Shown: positions 22,680 through 30,678 of the stretch, in pieces | Layout of the letters: each line of letters opens with the position of its first letter | How positions within the stretch are numbered: the stretch's first letter is position 1 | Source of the DNA: AC-69 sp035701505 | GTDB taxonomy: Bacteria > Actinomycetota > UBA4738 > HRBIN12 | Assembly (NCBI GenBank): GCA_035701505.1 | Contig: DASSSA010000083.1 | Coordinates: 1 to 45,976 of the forward strand | Length of the DNA: 45,976 nt | Reading direction: 5' to 3' | The notes under the pieces: model-generated | Seen by the model: only the letters and a program-made list of their open reading frames with translations | Database searches by the model: none | What the model was told of the DNA's origin: nothing | Program-made: the position numbers and the translations under genes

Positions 22680-23792
22680 CGGCGCGACCGGCGTGGCCGC
22701 TTGCGGCTCGCGGTCCGGCTCCACGGGCTTGCGCCAGCTCTTGTTGAGCCGCCAGATCACGTAGGTGAACGCTCCCAGCGGGATCTGGATCCCATAGGTG
22801 AGAGTCCGGAACACGAGGACGGCCGCCGCCACCTGCGCGTGGAAGACTTCCGTCGGCACGTTCGCGTGCGCCCTGCCCGCCAGGATCAGGCCGCCGATGT
22901 AGCTCAGCTCCACGAGGCCGAGACCGCCGGGCGTGAGTGGGAGCGCCGTCACCAATCGTCCGAAGGCGAACACGCCGAGGACCTGAGCCGTGCTGATCTC
23001 GCTCTCGGAGACGCCGACGTGGCGGACCGCCAGCAGCAGGACCAGGAAAAGCGCCAAGTGGCTCACGACGGTGGTGACCGTGAGCGCGATCCCGCGCTTG
23101 GACACCAGGTCGATGGTCTGCCGGCGGAATCGGACCGCCGCCTCTCCCCACTGCTCCACCGCCGGCCTGCGGATCAGCCGCAGGAGAACCGAGACGGCCC
23201 GTCCCAACGCGTCGCCGATGCGGTGGGCGAACTCCTTCTTCCACAGCACCAGGGCGAAGAGCACGATCCCGGCGGCGAGAACGGCGACGCCGACCAGCGA
23301 GGCCAGGACGAGTCCGCCGCTCGCCTCGCCCTGGACGGCGAGGATGGCGAGCGCGATCACCGGCAGACCGAGCTTCATGAACACGTTCCAGATCCCGGTG
23401 ACCAGCGCCGAGAGGGCGATGGCCGAGGTCGGGAACCCCCACGACCGGTACATCGTGTACCCCACCCCGACCGCGATGTAGCCGCCCCCCGGGATGGTAT
23501 TGGCGATCGAGGTCGTGGTCTGGTTGTTCACGGCTGCCTGCCACAGCCCGAGCCCAGGCATCGACGTCATGTTCTGCCACCAATAGGTCAGCAGGTTGAA
23601 CGCCGTTGCCACGACCAGCGACGCGAGCTCGAGCCAGGTCATGTTGGTGAAGGCCAGCCATACCGACCGGTAGTCGGCGATCTTCGGGATCGCGTAGGCG
23701 AAGATGGCCACGACGAGCACGATGGAGATGAGGATCTGCACGAGCCGCCAGATGATCTTCTTGCGCACGGCTCGAGAGTCCCGTTCGGCCAT
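22656..23792 (-). CDS. Flippase-like membrane protein (LPG synthase TM / UPF0104 family)
   Basis: A 378-residue polytopic protein with about eight hydrophobic segments. It has the family motifs ANTIPGGGYIAVGVGYTMYR near 97-116 and TALPLTPGGLGLVEL in the C-terminal half. The family covers the transmembrane part of MprF (lysyl-PG flipping) and archaeal AglD; standalone members are thought to move lipid-linked substrates. No lysyl-transferase domain is attached. ATG 23792 is 11 nt after the truB stop, so it can be read from the nusA-infB operon, but a TAGGCT 8 nt upstream could also give a near-leaderless transcript. It converges on the PAP2 gene. Confidence 0.82.
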   Translation of the reverse strand: MAERDSRAVRKKIIWRLVQILISIVLVVAIFAYAIPKIADYRSVWLAFTNMTWLELASLVVATAFNLLTYWWQNMTSMPGLGLWQAAVNNQTTTSIANTIPGGGYIAVGVGYTMYRSWGFPTSAIALSALVTGIWNVFMKLGLPVIALAILAVQGEASGGLVLASLVGVAVLAAGIVLFALVLWKKEFAHRIGDALGRAVSVLLRLIRRPAVEQWGEAAVRFRRQTIDLVSKRGIALTVTTVVSHLALFLVLLLAVRHVGVSESEISTAQVLGVFAFGRLVTALPLTPGGLGLVELSYIGGLILAGRAHANVPTEVFHAQVAAAVLVFRTLTYGIQIPLGAFTYVIWRLNKSWRKPVEPDREPQAATPVAPSSGGVSA

Positions 23793-23803
23793 GGGACCGG
23801 AGC

Positions 23804-24646
23804 CTACGCCAGGATGACCTGCGGGCGGGCCTTGGCGCCGTCGTCGCGATACACGCCGATGAGCCCCCGCTCCGAACCGAATACGGCATACGGTCCCTCG
23901 ATCCCCGCCGGACCGAGGATCCGACCGTGGGTCGCCGCGGTGGCCTCCTCGACCTCGAGGTCGATCCGAGGAAGATGCGCCACCGCGGCCTCGATGGGGA
24001 GCGGGTCGGCGGCCTCGCCCATGGCGACGGCATCTCGCACGTGGAACGATCCGATGGCAGTCCTGACCAATCGGATCAGGTGAGCACCGCTGCCGACATC
24101 GGCCCCAACGTCGGCCACGAGGACCCGTACGTACGTCCCACCCGAGGTGACGACGCGGAAGTCGAACCGCGGAGGGTCGAACGCCAGCAGGTCGAACGTG
24201 TCGACCCGAACGGGGCGCGGCGCAGCCTCCACCGGTTGGCCGGTCCTCGCCGCGTCGTACAGTCTGCGTCCGCCCACCTTGACCGCCGAATACGCTGGAG
24301 GCGGCTGCATCGATGCGCCAACCCGCGCCGCCATGGCTCGTTCGAGCGCCGGCCCGTTCACGCTCACGGCCGCGGTCCGGACCATCTCGCCCTCGGCGTC
24401 GAGCGTGTCGGTCTCCACCCCCAGCAACCCGGTGCCCTCATACGTCTTCGAAAGGTCCGCCAAGAACCGGAGCAGCCGGGTGGCCCGGCCGACTCCGAGG
24501 ATCAGGAGACCGGTGGCCATGGGGTCGAGCGTTCCGGCGTGCCCGATCTTCCGGATGCCGAGCGCCCGGCGGGCCGCGTCGACCACGTCGTGTGACGTGA
24601 CCCCCTTCGGCTTGTCTATGAGCAGGAGCCCCTCGATGGGCCTCAC
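23804..24646 (-). CDS. truB: tRNA pseudouridine-55 synthase
   Basis: Isomerises U55 in the T loop of tRNAs. The 280-residue protein has the N-terminal IDKPKGVTSHDVV, the catalytic motif GHAGTLDPMATG with Asp41, KTYE, YSAVKVGGRRLY and GTYVRVL. GTG 24646 overlaps the nrnA stop in GTGA; the longer open frame to 25441 is a shadow of nrnA. The usual neighbour ribF is displaced by the flippase/PAP2 block. Confidence 0.96.
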   Translation of the reverse strand: MRPIEGLLLIDKPKGVTSHDVVDAARRALGIRKIGHAGTLDPMATGLLILGVGRATRLLRFLADLSKTYEGTGLLGVETDTLDAEGEMVRTAAVSVNGPALERAMAARVGASMQPPPAYSAVKVGGRRLYDAARTGQPVEAAPRPVRVDTFDLLAFDPPRFDFRVVTSGGTYVRVLVADVGADVGSGAHLIRLVRTAIGSFHVRDAVAMGEAADPLPIEAAVAHLPRIDLEVEEATAATHGRILGPAGIEGPYAVFGSERGLIGVYRDDGAKARPQVILA

Positions 24647-25623
24647 GGCTCCACGGACTCGCCGCGCACCGCGGCCTCCAGTCGTTCCACCGTCCCCGCC
24701 AGGCCGTGGTTCGAGGTGTATCCCGACGCCAGCCGATGGCCGCCTCCACCGAAGATCGATGCCACCTTCGACACGTCGTGGCCACCTCGAGAGCGAAGGC
24801 TGACCCGGAACCTGCCGTCGCGCTGTTGCTTCATCACCGCGGCCACGTCGGTCTCCCGCGCCGTTCGCACGACGTCGATGAGGTCGTCGGTCTCGCTGGG
24901 GTGCACCCCGGCGCCGGCCAAATCGGCCTGCGTCAGATACGTCCATGCCAGGTCGGCCCCCTCGGCCAGCGTCATCCGATGGAGCGCGACGCCCAGAAGC
25001 TTCAGGTACGCCGTCGCGTTGTCCTCGTACAGCGCTTGGGCCAGTCGCGCGTGGTCGAACGGATGCTCGCGGAGCTCCGCCGCGATCCGCAGCGTCTCTG
25101 GCCGGACCGCGGCGTACTGGAACCTTCCGGTGTCGGTGACCAGCCCGGCGTACAGGCACATGGCGGCCTCGTCCGGCAGGCCGCCGCCGATCGCTTTGAC
25201 CAACCGGAAGACCATCTCGCACGTGGAGGAGGCCGACGGGTCGATCAGCGGGATCGTCCCCAGCCCCTCGTTGCTCACATGGTGATCGATCCAGACCAGC
25301 TCCTGAGCTCGTGACGCGTTCGCGCCGAGCGAGCCCAGCCGGTCCAGTGACGCCGCATCGCAGGTGACCATGATCTCGGGCTCCTTGGGGAACGTGGCCG
25401 GAGGGATCAGCGCCTCGGTGCCCGCCAGCACGCCGGCCCACCGCGGAACCTCGAACGGCTCGTTGGCGAAGGAGCAGACGGTGTGGGCCCCCCGCGATCT
25501 CAGGACGATCGACAGGCCGAGCATCGAGCCGAGCGCGTCGGTGTCGGGGTTCACGTGGCAGGCCAGCGCGACCTCCTTGGCGCCCGACAGGATCTCGGCC
25601 GCACGGGCCAACTGATCGCTCAC
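24643..25623 (-). CDS. nrnA: Bifunctional oligoribonuclease/PAP phosphatase NrnA (DHH family)
   Basis: Degrades nanoRNA of 2-5 nt and dephosphorylates 3'-phosphoadenosine 5'-phosphate. The 326-residue protein has the metal-binding HVNPDTDALGS (23-33), the DHH triad at 113-115 in VWIDHHVSN, VTDTGRF, and the C-terminal DHHA1 substrate motif FGGGGHRLASG. GTG 25623 overlaps the rbfA stop in GTGA. The rbfA-nrnA-truB order is standard in Actinomycetota and Firmicutes. Confidence 0.95.
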   Translation of the reverse strand: MSDQLARAAEILSGAKEVALACHVNPDTDALGSMLGLSIVLRSRGAHTVCSFANEPFEVPRWAGVLAGTEALIPPATFPKEPEIMVTCDAASLDRLGSLGANASRAQELVWIDHHVSNEGLGTIPLIDPSASSTCEMVFRLVKAIGGGLPDEAAMCLYAGLVTDTGRFQYAAVRPETLRIAAELREHPFDHARLAQALYEDNATAYLKLLGVALHRMTLAEGADLAWTYLTQADLAGAGVHPSETDDLIDVVRTARETDVAAVMKQQRDGRFRVSLRSRGGHDVSKVASIFGGGGHRLASGYTSNHGLAGTVERLEAAVRGESVEP

Positions 25624-25970
25624 CCCTCCTCCTCGTGCAGCCCGCGGATCAGCCGGTCGATCCGATCAGCGGCCTCGATCGATCGATCCTCCTCGAACTG
25701 GAGATCCGGAAGGGTCTTGATCCGGACCTGGCCCCCGATCACCTGACGCAGATGCGCTCGGGCCGAGCGGAGGCCCGCGGCAGTGGCCCTGCGCTCCTTC
25801 TCGTCCCCCATGGCCGTGTAGAAGACCCGCGCCAGACGGAGATCGGGAGTCACCCGTACATGCGTCACGGTGACGAACCCGATCCTGGGGTCTTTCAGCC
25901 TCGGGATCTCTTCCGCCAGGATCTCCCGGAACTCCTCCGACACCCTTCCGGGGCGAGTCCCCTCAGTCAT
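25620..25970 (-). CDS. rbfA: Ribosome-binding factor A
   Basis: Small KH-fold factor for 16S rRNA 5'-end maturation and cold adaptation. The 116 residues include RVSEEFREILAEEIPRLKDPRIGFVTVTHVRVTPDLRLARVF, the core of the family. ATG 25970 overlaps the end of the DUF503 gene by 8 nt. Confidence 0.96.
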   Translation of the reverse strand: MTEGTRPGRVSEEFREILAEEIPRLKDPRIGFVTVTHVRVTPDLRLARVFYTAMGDEKERRATAAGLRSARAHLRQVIGGQVRIKTLPDLQFEEDRSIEAADRIDRLIRGLHEEEG

Positions 25971-26256
25971 CGGGTGAGTGCATGGTGAGGTCCGCGTCGA
26001 TGACCTCGACCTCGGCCCATCGCTCGACGAACTTCTCGACCTCGTGCATGACGCGCTTCGCGTGGTAGGCGTCGCCGGATACGGCCGAGACGGCGATGGT
26101 CGTCCGCTGCCACAGGTCGTGGTGGTCCACCTCCGCCACCGCGACGTTGAACTTCGACCGGATGCCCCCGGTGAGCGTCTTCACCACGTGGCGTTTCTCC
26201 TTGAGCGACCCGCATCCGGGGATCCGCAGGTCGAATCGTTCCAGCGCAACGAGCAT
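25963..26256 (-). CDS. ylxP: DUF503 (YlxP-like) protein
   Basis: A 97-residue protein of the DUF503 family, recognised by the opening LVALERFDLRIPGCGSLKEKR, the NVAVAEVDHHDLWQRTTIAV stretch, and its position between infB and rbfA, where ylxP sits in Bacillus and many Actinomycetota. Members are small ferredoxin-like folds linked to ribosome maturation by context; no biochemical activity is firmly established. ATG 26256 has GGAGGG about 4 nt upstream. The larger open frame to 26499 is a shadow of infB. Confidence 0.88.
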   Translation of the reverse strand: MLVALERFDLRIPGCGSLKEKRHVVKTLTGGIRSKFNVAVAEVDHHDLWQRTTIAVSAVSGDAYHAKRVMHEVEKFVERWAEVEVIDADLTMHSPDD

Positions 26257-26275
26257 CTGGCCCTCCGGGCGGCGC

Positions 26276-28387
26276 CTACAGCTGCCGGGCGACCTCCCGG
26301 ACCTCGAACGCCTCGATGATGTCGCCCTCGTGGACGTCCTGGAAGTTCTCGATCGAGATCCCGCACTCGAAGCCCTCAGCGACCTCCCGGACGTCGTCCT
26401 TGAACCGACGGAGCGAGCCGATCCGGCCCTCGTACACCACCACGCCGTCGCGCACGACGCGGGCCCGCGAATTGCGCGTGATGTTGCCCGACACCACATA
26501 GGAGCCGGCCACCACCCCGACTCGGGGAACCCGAAACAGGGCCCGGACCTCTGCCCGACCGAGGTCGATCTCCCTTTCCTCGGGCTTCAACATGCCCGAG
26601 AGGGCGCTTCGGATGTCGTCGATGGCCTCGTAGATAACCCGGTACAGGCGGACGTCGACGCCCTCGCGGTCCGAGAGTTCCCGGGCGTTTGCGTCGGGGC
26701 GAACGTTGAATCCCACCACGATCGCGTTCGACGCCACGGCCAGCGCGATGTCGCTCTCGGTGATCGCCCCCGTTGCTCCGTGGATGATGTTCACCCGGAC
26801 CTCCTCCTGCGGCAGCTTCAGGAAGGCGTCCATGACGGCCCCGAGCGAGCCCTGGACGTCGGCCTTCACCACCAGGTTCAGATCGGGAACCTCGGCCTGG
26901 CGAGCCTGGGCCATCAGCTCCTGCAGCGTCGGGGGCCGGCTGGTCACCAGCTCCGCCGCCCGGAACTTGGCCTCGCGCTCCTGCGCAAGATGCCGTGCCT
27001 CGCGCTCGTCCTGAACCTCGCGGAAGTCGTCGCCGGCGTTGGGTACCGACGACCACCCAAGGATCTGCACGGGCTTGCTGGGACCGGCCTGTTTCACGGG
27101 CTGCCCGTTCTCGTCCAGCATGGCCCGGACCTTGGCCCAGGCGCTGCCGGCGACGAGGGCGTCCCCCACGTCGAGCGAACCCCTCTGCACCAGCACCGAC
27201 GCGACCGCCCCCCGGCCCTTGTCCAGATTGGCGTCGATGACGGCACCACGAGCCCGGCCCTCGGGATCGGCGTTCAGCTCCTCGAGGTCGGCGACCAGGA
27301 GGATCGTCTCGAGCAGGCCGTCCAGGTTGGTCCGGGCCTTCGCCGACACGTCGACGAACTCGACGGTGCCACCCCATTCGGCGGGCACCACGCCGAGCTC
27401 CACCATCTGCTGGCGAACCCGCTGGGGGTCGGCCTCGGGCTTGTCCACTTTGTTCACGGCGACGATGATCGGCACCCCGGCGGCCCGCGCGTGGTCCAGG
27501 GCCTCGACCGTCTGGGGCTTGACCCCGTCGTCAGCGGCCACCACGAGCACCGCGATGTCCGTGACCTGCGCCCCTCGAGCCCGCATCGCCGTGAAGGCCT
27601 CGTGGCCAGGCGTGTCGATGAACGTGATCTCCCGCCCGTTCACGTGCACCTGGTAGGCCCCGATGTGCTGGGTGATGCCTCCGAACTCCTGCGAGACGAC
27701 ATCGGTCTTTCGGATGGCGTCGAGAAGGAGCGTCTTGCCGTGGTCGACGTGTCCCATGACGGTGACCACGGGTGGCCGGGGTCGCAGGCGACTCTCGTCG
27801 ATCTGTTCCTCCTCCTCGAGCTCCTCCTCGAAGCCGACCACTTCGGCCTCGTACCCCAGCTCCGTGGCGACGAGGGAGATGGCCTCGTCAGAGAGCGACT
27901 GCGTCGCGGTGACCATCTCTCCCAGCGACAGGAGAATCTTCACGATGTCGGCAGGGGTCCGGCCCACTTTCTCGGCGAGGTCCTGCGCGCTGGAGCCTCG
28001 AACCACCTTGAGGGACGGCAGTGCCGGCTTCGCCGGCGCTGTCGGCGAAGGCTTCGCCTGTGGGGTGGGGCCAACCGCGGGAACGGCCACCGTCGCCGCC
28101 CCGTCGGGTGGAGCCTCGGCGGGTTCAGGTTCGGGCTCCACCTTGGGTTCTGGTTCGGGCTGGGCCTTGGCCCTCGGCCTGGCCCTGGCCTTGGCCACAG
28201 GCTCCTCCCGAGCCGCTTTCGGCTTGGCGCCGGGGACGGTCTTGCCGCCCGAGGCCCGCAGGCGGGGAACGGCCTCGTCGGGGACCGAGGAGGATGCGGT
28301 GCGGCCCTCGAACCCCATGGCGTCAAGGGCGGCGAGCAGGTCCTTGCTCGTCACGCCCAGTTCCTTCGCCAGCTCGTGAACCCTCAT
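26276..28387 (-). CDS. infB: Translation initiation factor IF-2
   Basis: GTPase that brings initiator tRNA to the ribosome. The 703-residue protein has the N-terminal IF2_N helix bundle (RVHELAKELGVTSKDLLAAL), a Pro/Ala/Glu/Lys-rich linker at about 50-125, a second IF2_N-like unit, and the G domain with GHVDHGKT (212-219), DTPGHEAF and NKVDK, followed by domains II-IV. ATG 28387 overlaps the ylxR stop in ATGA. Confidence 0.97.
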   Translation of the reverse strand: MRVHELAKELGVTSKDLLAALDAMGFEGRTASSSVPDEAVPRLRASGGKTVPGAKPKAAREEPVAKARARPRAKAQPEPEPKVEPEPEPAEAPPDGAATVAVPAVGPTPQAKPSPTAPAKPALPSLKVVRGSSAQDLAEKVGRTPADIVKILLSLGEMVTATQSLSDEAISLVATELGYEAEVVGFEEELEEEEQIDESRLRPRPPVVTVMGHVDHGKTLLLDAIRKTDVVSQEFGGITQHIGAYQVHVNGREITFIDTPGHEAFTAMRARGAQVTDIAVLVVAADDGVKPQTVEALDHARAAGVPIIVAVNKVDKPEADPQRVRQQMVELGVVPAEWGGTVEFVDVSAKARTNLDGLLETILLVADLEELNADPEGRARGAVIDANLDKGRGAVASVLVQRGSLDVGDALVAGSAWAKVRAMLDENGQPVKQAGPSKPVQILGWSSVPNAGDDFREVQDEREARHLAQEREAKFRAAELVTSRPPTLQELMAQARQAEVPDLNLVVKADVQGSLGAVMDAFLKLPQEEVRVNIIHGATGAITESDIALAVASNAIVVGFNVRPDANARELSDREGVDVRLYRVIYEAIDDIRSALSGMLKPEEREIDLGRAEVRALFRVPRVGVVAGSYVVSGNITRNSRARVVRDGVVVYEGRIGSLRRFKDDVREVAEGFECGISIENFQDVHEGDIIEAFEVREVARQL

Positions 28388-28671
28388 CGCCTCACGTCCC
28401 GTTCGATCTCCCGTTCGATCTCCTTACCTAGCCTAGCTGCTTCCTCCGCTCGCAGACCCACCCGAAGGGACCTGGCCAGCGTCCCGCGCGCGATGGCCGC
28501 CGTCGCGCACGCCCCAACGGCGTGCACGTACGCGCCTCGTCCCGGCGCCCTGCCGTTCGCGTCCACCAGGAGCTCGCCCGTTGGCGTTCGCACGATCCTG
28601 ATGAGGTCGAGCTTGCCGGCAACCTCCCGGCAGCCGACGCAGGTGCGTTCGGGCTCCGTGCGGGGAGCCAC
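28384..28671 (-). CDS. ylxR: YlxR (DUF448) RNA-binding protein
   Basis: A 95-residue protein with the family signatures RTCVGCR near 9-15 and GRGAYVH near 44-50, always found in nusA-infB operons. Reported roles include nucleoid or RNase P related regulation, but none is general. GTG 28671 begins 3 nt after the nusA stop, and the end of nusA supplies a GAGG. It overlaps infB by 4 nt. Confidence 0.93.
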   Translation of the reverse strand: MAPRTEPERTCVGCREVAGKLDLIRIVRTPTGELLVDANGRAPGRGAYVHAVGACATAAIARGTLARSLRVGLRAEEAARLGKEIEREIERDVRR

Positions 28672-28674
28672 GCC

Positions 28675-29814
28675 TCAGCCCTCGATAGTCTCCTCGACCA
28701 CGGCGGGCGCGGGTTCGACCGAGGTCACCTCGTCGTCGACCTGGACGGCCGGCGGCTCCTCGACGGCCGGGACCGCCGTCCGAGGTGCGCGAAGCTCCTC
28801 CGCATGCTGGGTCTCGCTCTTGATGTCGATCCGCCAGCCGGTGAGGCGAGCCGCCAGGCGTGCGTTCTGCCCCTCCTTGCCGATGGCAAGCGACAACTGA
28901 TAGTCCGGAACGACGACCATGGCGGTCTGGGTGGTCGGATCGGTGATGACCTCCTTCACCTTCGCCGGCTGCAAGGCGTTCGCCACGAACTGCGCCGGGT
29001 CGGCGCTCCACGGCACGACATCGATCTTCTCCCCCCGAAGCTCGTTCACCACCATGCGAACGCGTGAGCCCTTGGGCCCGACGCAGGCGCCGACGGGATC
29101 GACCGCGGGCTCCCGCGAGGCCACGGCGATCTTCGAGCGGTGTCCCGGCTCCCGAGCGACCTCCTTGATCTCGACGATGCCCTCCTCGATCTCGGGGACT
29201 TCCATCTCGAACAGCTTCCGCAGCAGACCGGGATGGCTCCTGGACACGACGACCTGGGGACCTTTCGTCCCCCGCCGGACCTCCGTGATGTACGCCTTCA
29301 CTCGCTCGCCGTGGCGGATCTGTTCGGAGGGGATCTGCTCCGTGTGGGGCAGCAGCGCCTCGACCTTGCCCAGGTCGAGCAGGATGCTCCGCCGGTCCCG
29401 CTCCTGGGCCTGGACGATGCCGGTCACCACGTCGCCCTCACGTCCGGCGAACTCCTCGTATGTCATCTCCCGCTCGGCGTCTCGGAGCTTCTGGAAGATC
29501 ACCTGCTTCGCCGTCTGTGCTCCGATCCGGCCCTTGAATTCATCGGTGACCTCCACTTCCTTCTCCGAGACCACCTCGGGCTCGCCCTCCTCGGTCTCGG
29601 CCAACTCCTGGATCCAGACCCGCAGGTCCCCGGACTCGGGGTCGATCGACGCGCGCACGCCGAAGCTCTCGTCTTCCAGGTCGGGATGCTGCTGCTTCCA
29701 CCACGACTTGTAGGCCGAGGCCATGGCCTCCTCGAGGCCTGCCAGGATCGTCTGGAACGCGATCCCCTTCTCTCGCTCCAGCTCCCGGAGCGCCGCGATC
29801 ATGTCTGGATTCAT
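28675..29814 (-). CDS. nusA: Transcription termination/antitermination factor NusA
   Basis: Binds RNA polymerase and controls pausing, termination and antitermination. The 379-residue protein has the N-terminal polymerase-binding domain (1-125), an S1 domain (GDVVTGIVQAQERDRRSILLDLG), and two KH domains (VDPVGACVGPKGSRVRMVVNEL and YQLSLAIGKEGQNARLAARL), with a short acidic tail but no E. coli-type acidic repeats. ATG 29814 overlaps rimP by ATGA, with AGGAG 6 nt upstream. Confidence 0.97.
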   Translation of the reverse strand: MNPDMIAALRELEREKGIAFQTILAGLEEAMASAYKSWWKQQHPDLEDESFGVRASIDPESGDLRVWIQELAETEEGEPEVVSEKEVEVTDEFKGRIGAQTAKQVIFQKLRDAEREMTYEEFAGREGDVVTGIVQAQERDRRSILLDLGKVEALLPHTEQIPSEQIRHGERVKAYITEVRRGTKGPQVVVSRSHPGLLRKLFEMEVPEIEEGIVEIKEVAREPGHRSKIAVASREPAVDPVGACVGPKGSRVRMVVNELRGEKIDVVPWSADPAQFVANALQPAKVKEVITDPTTQTAMVVVPDYQLSLAIGKEGQNARLAARLTGWRIDIKSETQHAEELRAPRTAVPAVEEPPAVQVDDEVTSVEPAPAVVEETIEG

Positions 29815-30272
29815 CGTCTGCTCCTGTCGGCACCCCACTCGAACACGGTCCGCGCCGAGGCGACGTTCTCGTAGGGGACGCGCAACTCTCCGCCGTCGGT
29901 GGCGAGCACGATCGCCTCCGCATCGGCCGAGACCAGCGCGCCCTCGTACACCTTCGCGCCGTCGATGGGCTCTACCGTCTTCACCTTCACCTTCGCTCCT
30001 ACGCTTCGCTCGAAATGTCGCGGGTGACGGAGCGGTCGCTCCAGGCCCGGCGAGCTCACCTCGAGCTCGTAGCGACCTCGTCCGAAGTCTTCCAAGTCCA
30101 GGCGTCGCGACAGGCGCTCCGAAGCCTCCGAGATGGTGTCGAGATCGACCCCTCCCACCCGGTCGACCACCACTCGGAGCACCATCCGGCCCCCCTCTTT
30201 CCGGAAGGTGGCCTCCCACAGCTCCAGTCCTGCCGACTCGACCACCGGCCGGACCAGCGCCTCCACGTCCAT
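29811..30272 (-). CDS. rimP: Ribosome maturation factor RimP
   Basis: Needed for 30S subunit maturation. The 153-residue protein has the two-domain RimP pattern: an N-terminal alpha/beta domain (LVRPVVESAGLELWEATFRKEGG, LRVVVDRVGGVDLD) and a C-terminal SH3-like domain after YELEVSSPGLERPLR. ATG 30272 has GAGGGG just upstream. It is the first gene of the nusA-infB operon, preceded by a terminator-like palindrome and a TATACT hexamer. Confidence 0.95.
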   Translation of the reverse strand: MDVEALVRPVVESAGLELWEATFRKEGGRMVLRVVVDRVGGVDLDTISEASERLSRRLDLEDFGRGRYELEVSSPGLERPLRHPRHFERSVGAKVKVKTVEPIDGAKVYEGALVSADAEAIVLATDGGELRVPYENVASARTVFEWGADRSRR

Positions 30273-30280
30273 CGCGCCCC

Positions 30281-30310
30281 TCGAAAAAGAAAGTGGGCGC
30301 GCGCCCACTT
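30281..30310 (-). terminator. 20-bp perfect palindrome with T-rich tail ahead of rimP
   Basis: AAGTGGGCGC is followed directly by its reverse complement (30291-30310); the minus strand then reads TCTTTTTCGA. This is an intrinsic-terminator shape. It lies 8-18 nt before rimP and downstream of both the 93-aa ORF stop and a TATACT hexamer, so it is either the terminator of proS-ORF93 or an attenuator in the rimP-nusA leader. Confidence 0.65.
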
Positions 30311-30338
30311 CCGGGTGAAACCGCTCCTTTGCATTTGG

Positions 30339-30344
30339 AGTATA
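30339..30344 (-). promoter_or_regulatory. -10 element for the rimP-nusA-infB operon
   Basis: TATACT on the minus strand; a start near 30332 gives a 60-nt leader containing AAAGGAG and the palindrome at 30291-30310. No recognisable -35 hexamer was found at 16-18 nt. Confidence 0.4.
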
Positions 30345-30379
30345 CCGAACCGGTGTTCTGAAGGGGGCGAGCGAGGCAA

Positions 30380-30661
30380 TCAGAGGGCTCGGCGCTGACC
30401 GCCGGGTCGGTTCCAGTGGTCCCGCCGGCCCATCCTCCTGGCCATCCGGGGATCGTCCCACCCCCGGTGCATCCGGATGCCGAGGGTTCGGCAGGCTGCC
30501 TCGGCCCGGGCCTCGGAGGGGAACTCGTCGCGAACCCAGTTCCCCTCGAGGTCGATCAAGAGCAGGTCCCAGGTGCGCAGGCCCACGTGCTGCAGCACGG
30601 CCTCGACCTCCGGATGGAGCTTGACGAAGTCCCTGAGCGGGCCGGGCACGGCAACGGCCAT
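30380..30661 (-). CDS. Small protein of unknown function downstream of proS
   Basis: A 93-residue soluble protein rich in Arg, Trp and acidic residues (LRDFVKLHPEVEAVLQHVG, GNWVRDEFPSEARAEAACRTLGIR), ending with a basic HWNRPGGQRR tail. I do not recognise a family. ATG 30661 is 17 nt past the proS stop and has TACCCT exactly 6 nt upstream, the leaderless configuration also seen at dxr. Codon use fits its neighbours and the length is free of stops, so I think it is real. It could be a small RNA- or ribosome-associated protein by context only. Confidence 0.6.
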   Translation of the reverse strand: MAVAVPGPLRDFVKLHPEVEAVLQHVGLRTWDLLLIDLEGNWVRDEFPSEARAEAACRTLGIRMHRGWDDPRMARRMGRRDHWNRPGGQRRAL

Positions 30662-30667
30662 CTCGCG

Positions 30668-30673
30668 AGGGTA
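30668..30673 (-). promoter_or_regulatory. -10 element of the 93-aa gene, leaderless configuration
   Basis: TACCCT on the minus strand, 6 nt before ATG 30661; same hexamer and spacing as at dxr. Confidence 0.4.
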
Positions 30674-30678
30674 CCCGG

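Noticed and set aside
26096..28900. 934-codon plus-strand open frame opposite infB, and similar long frames at 11494-13686, 4830-6269 and 2513-4039
   Set aside because: They lie antisense to well-recognised genes, have no recognisable domains and show Arg/His/Pro-rich composition typical of shadow frames in high-G+C DNA.
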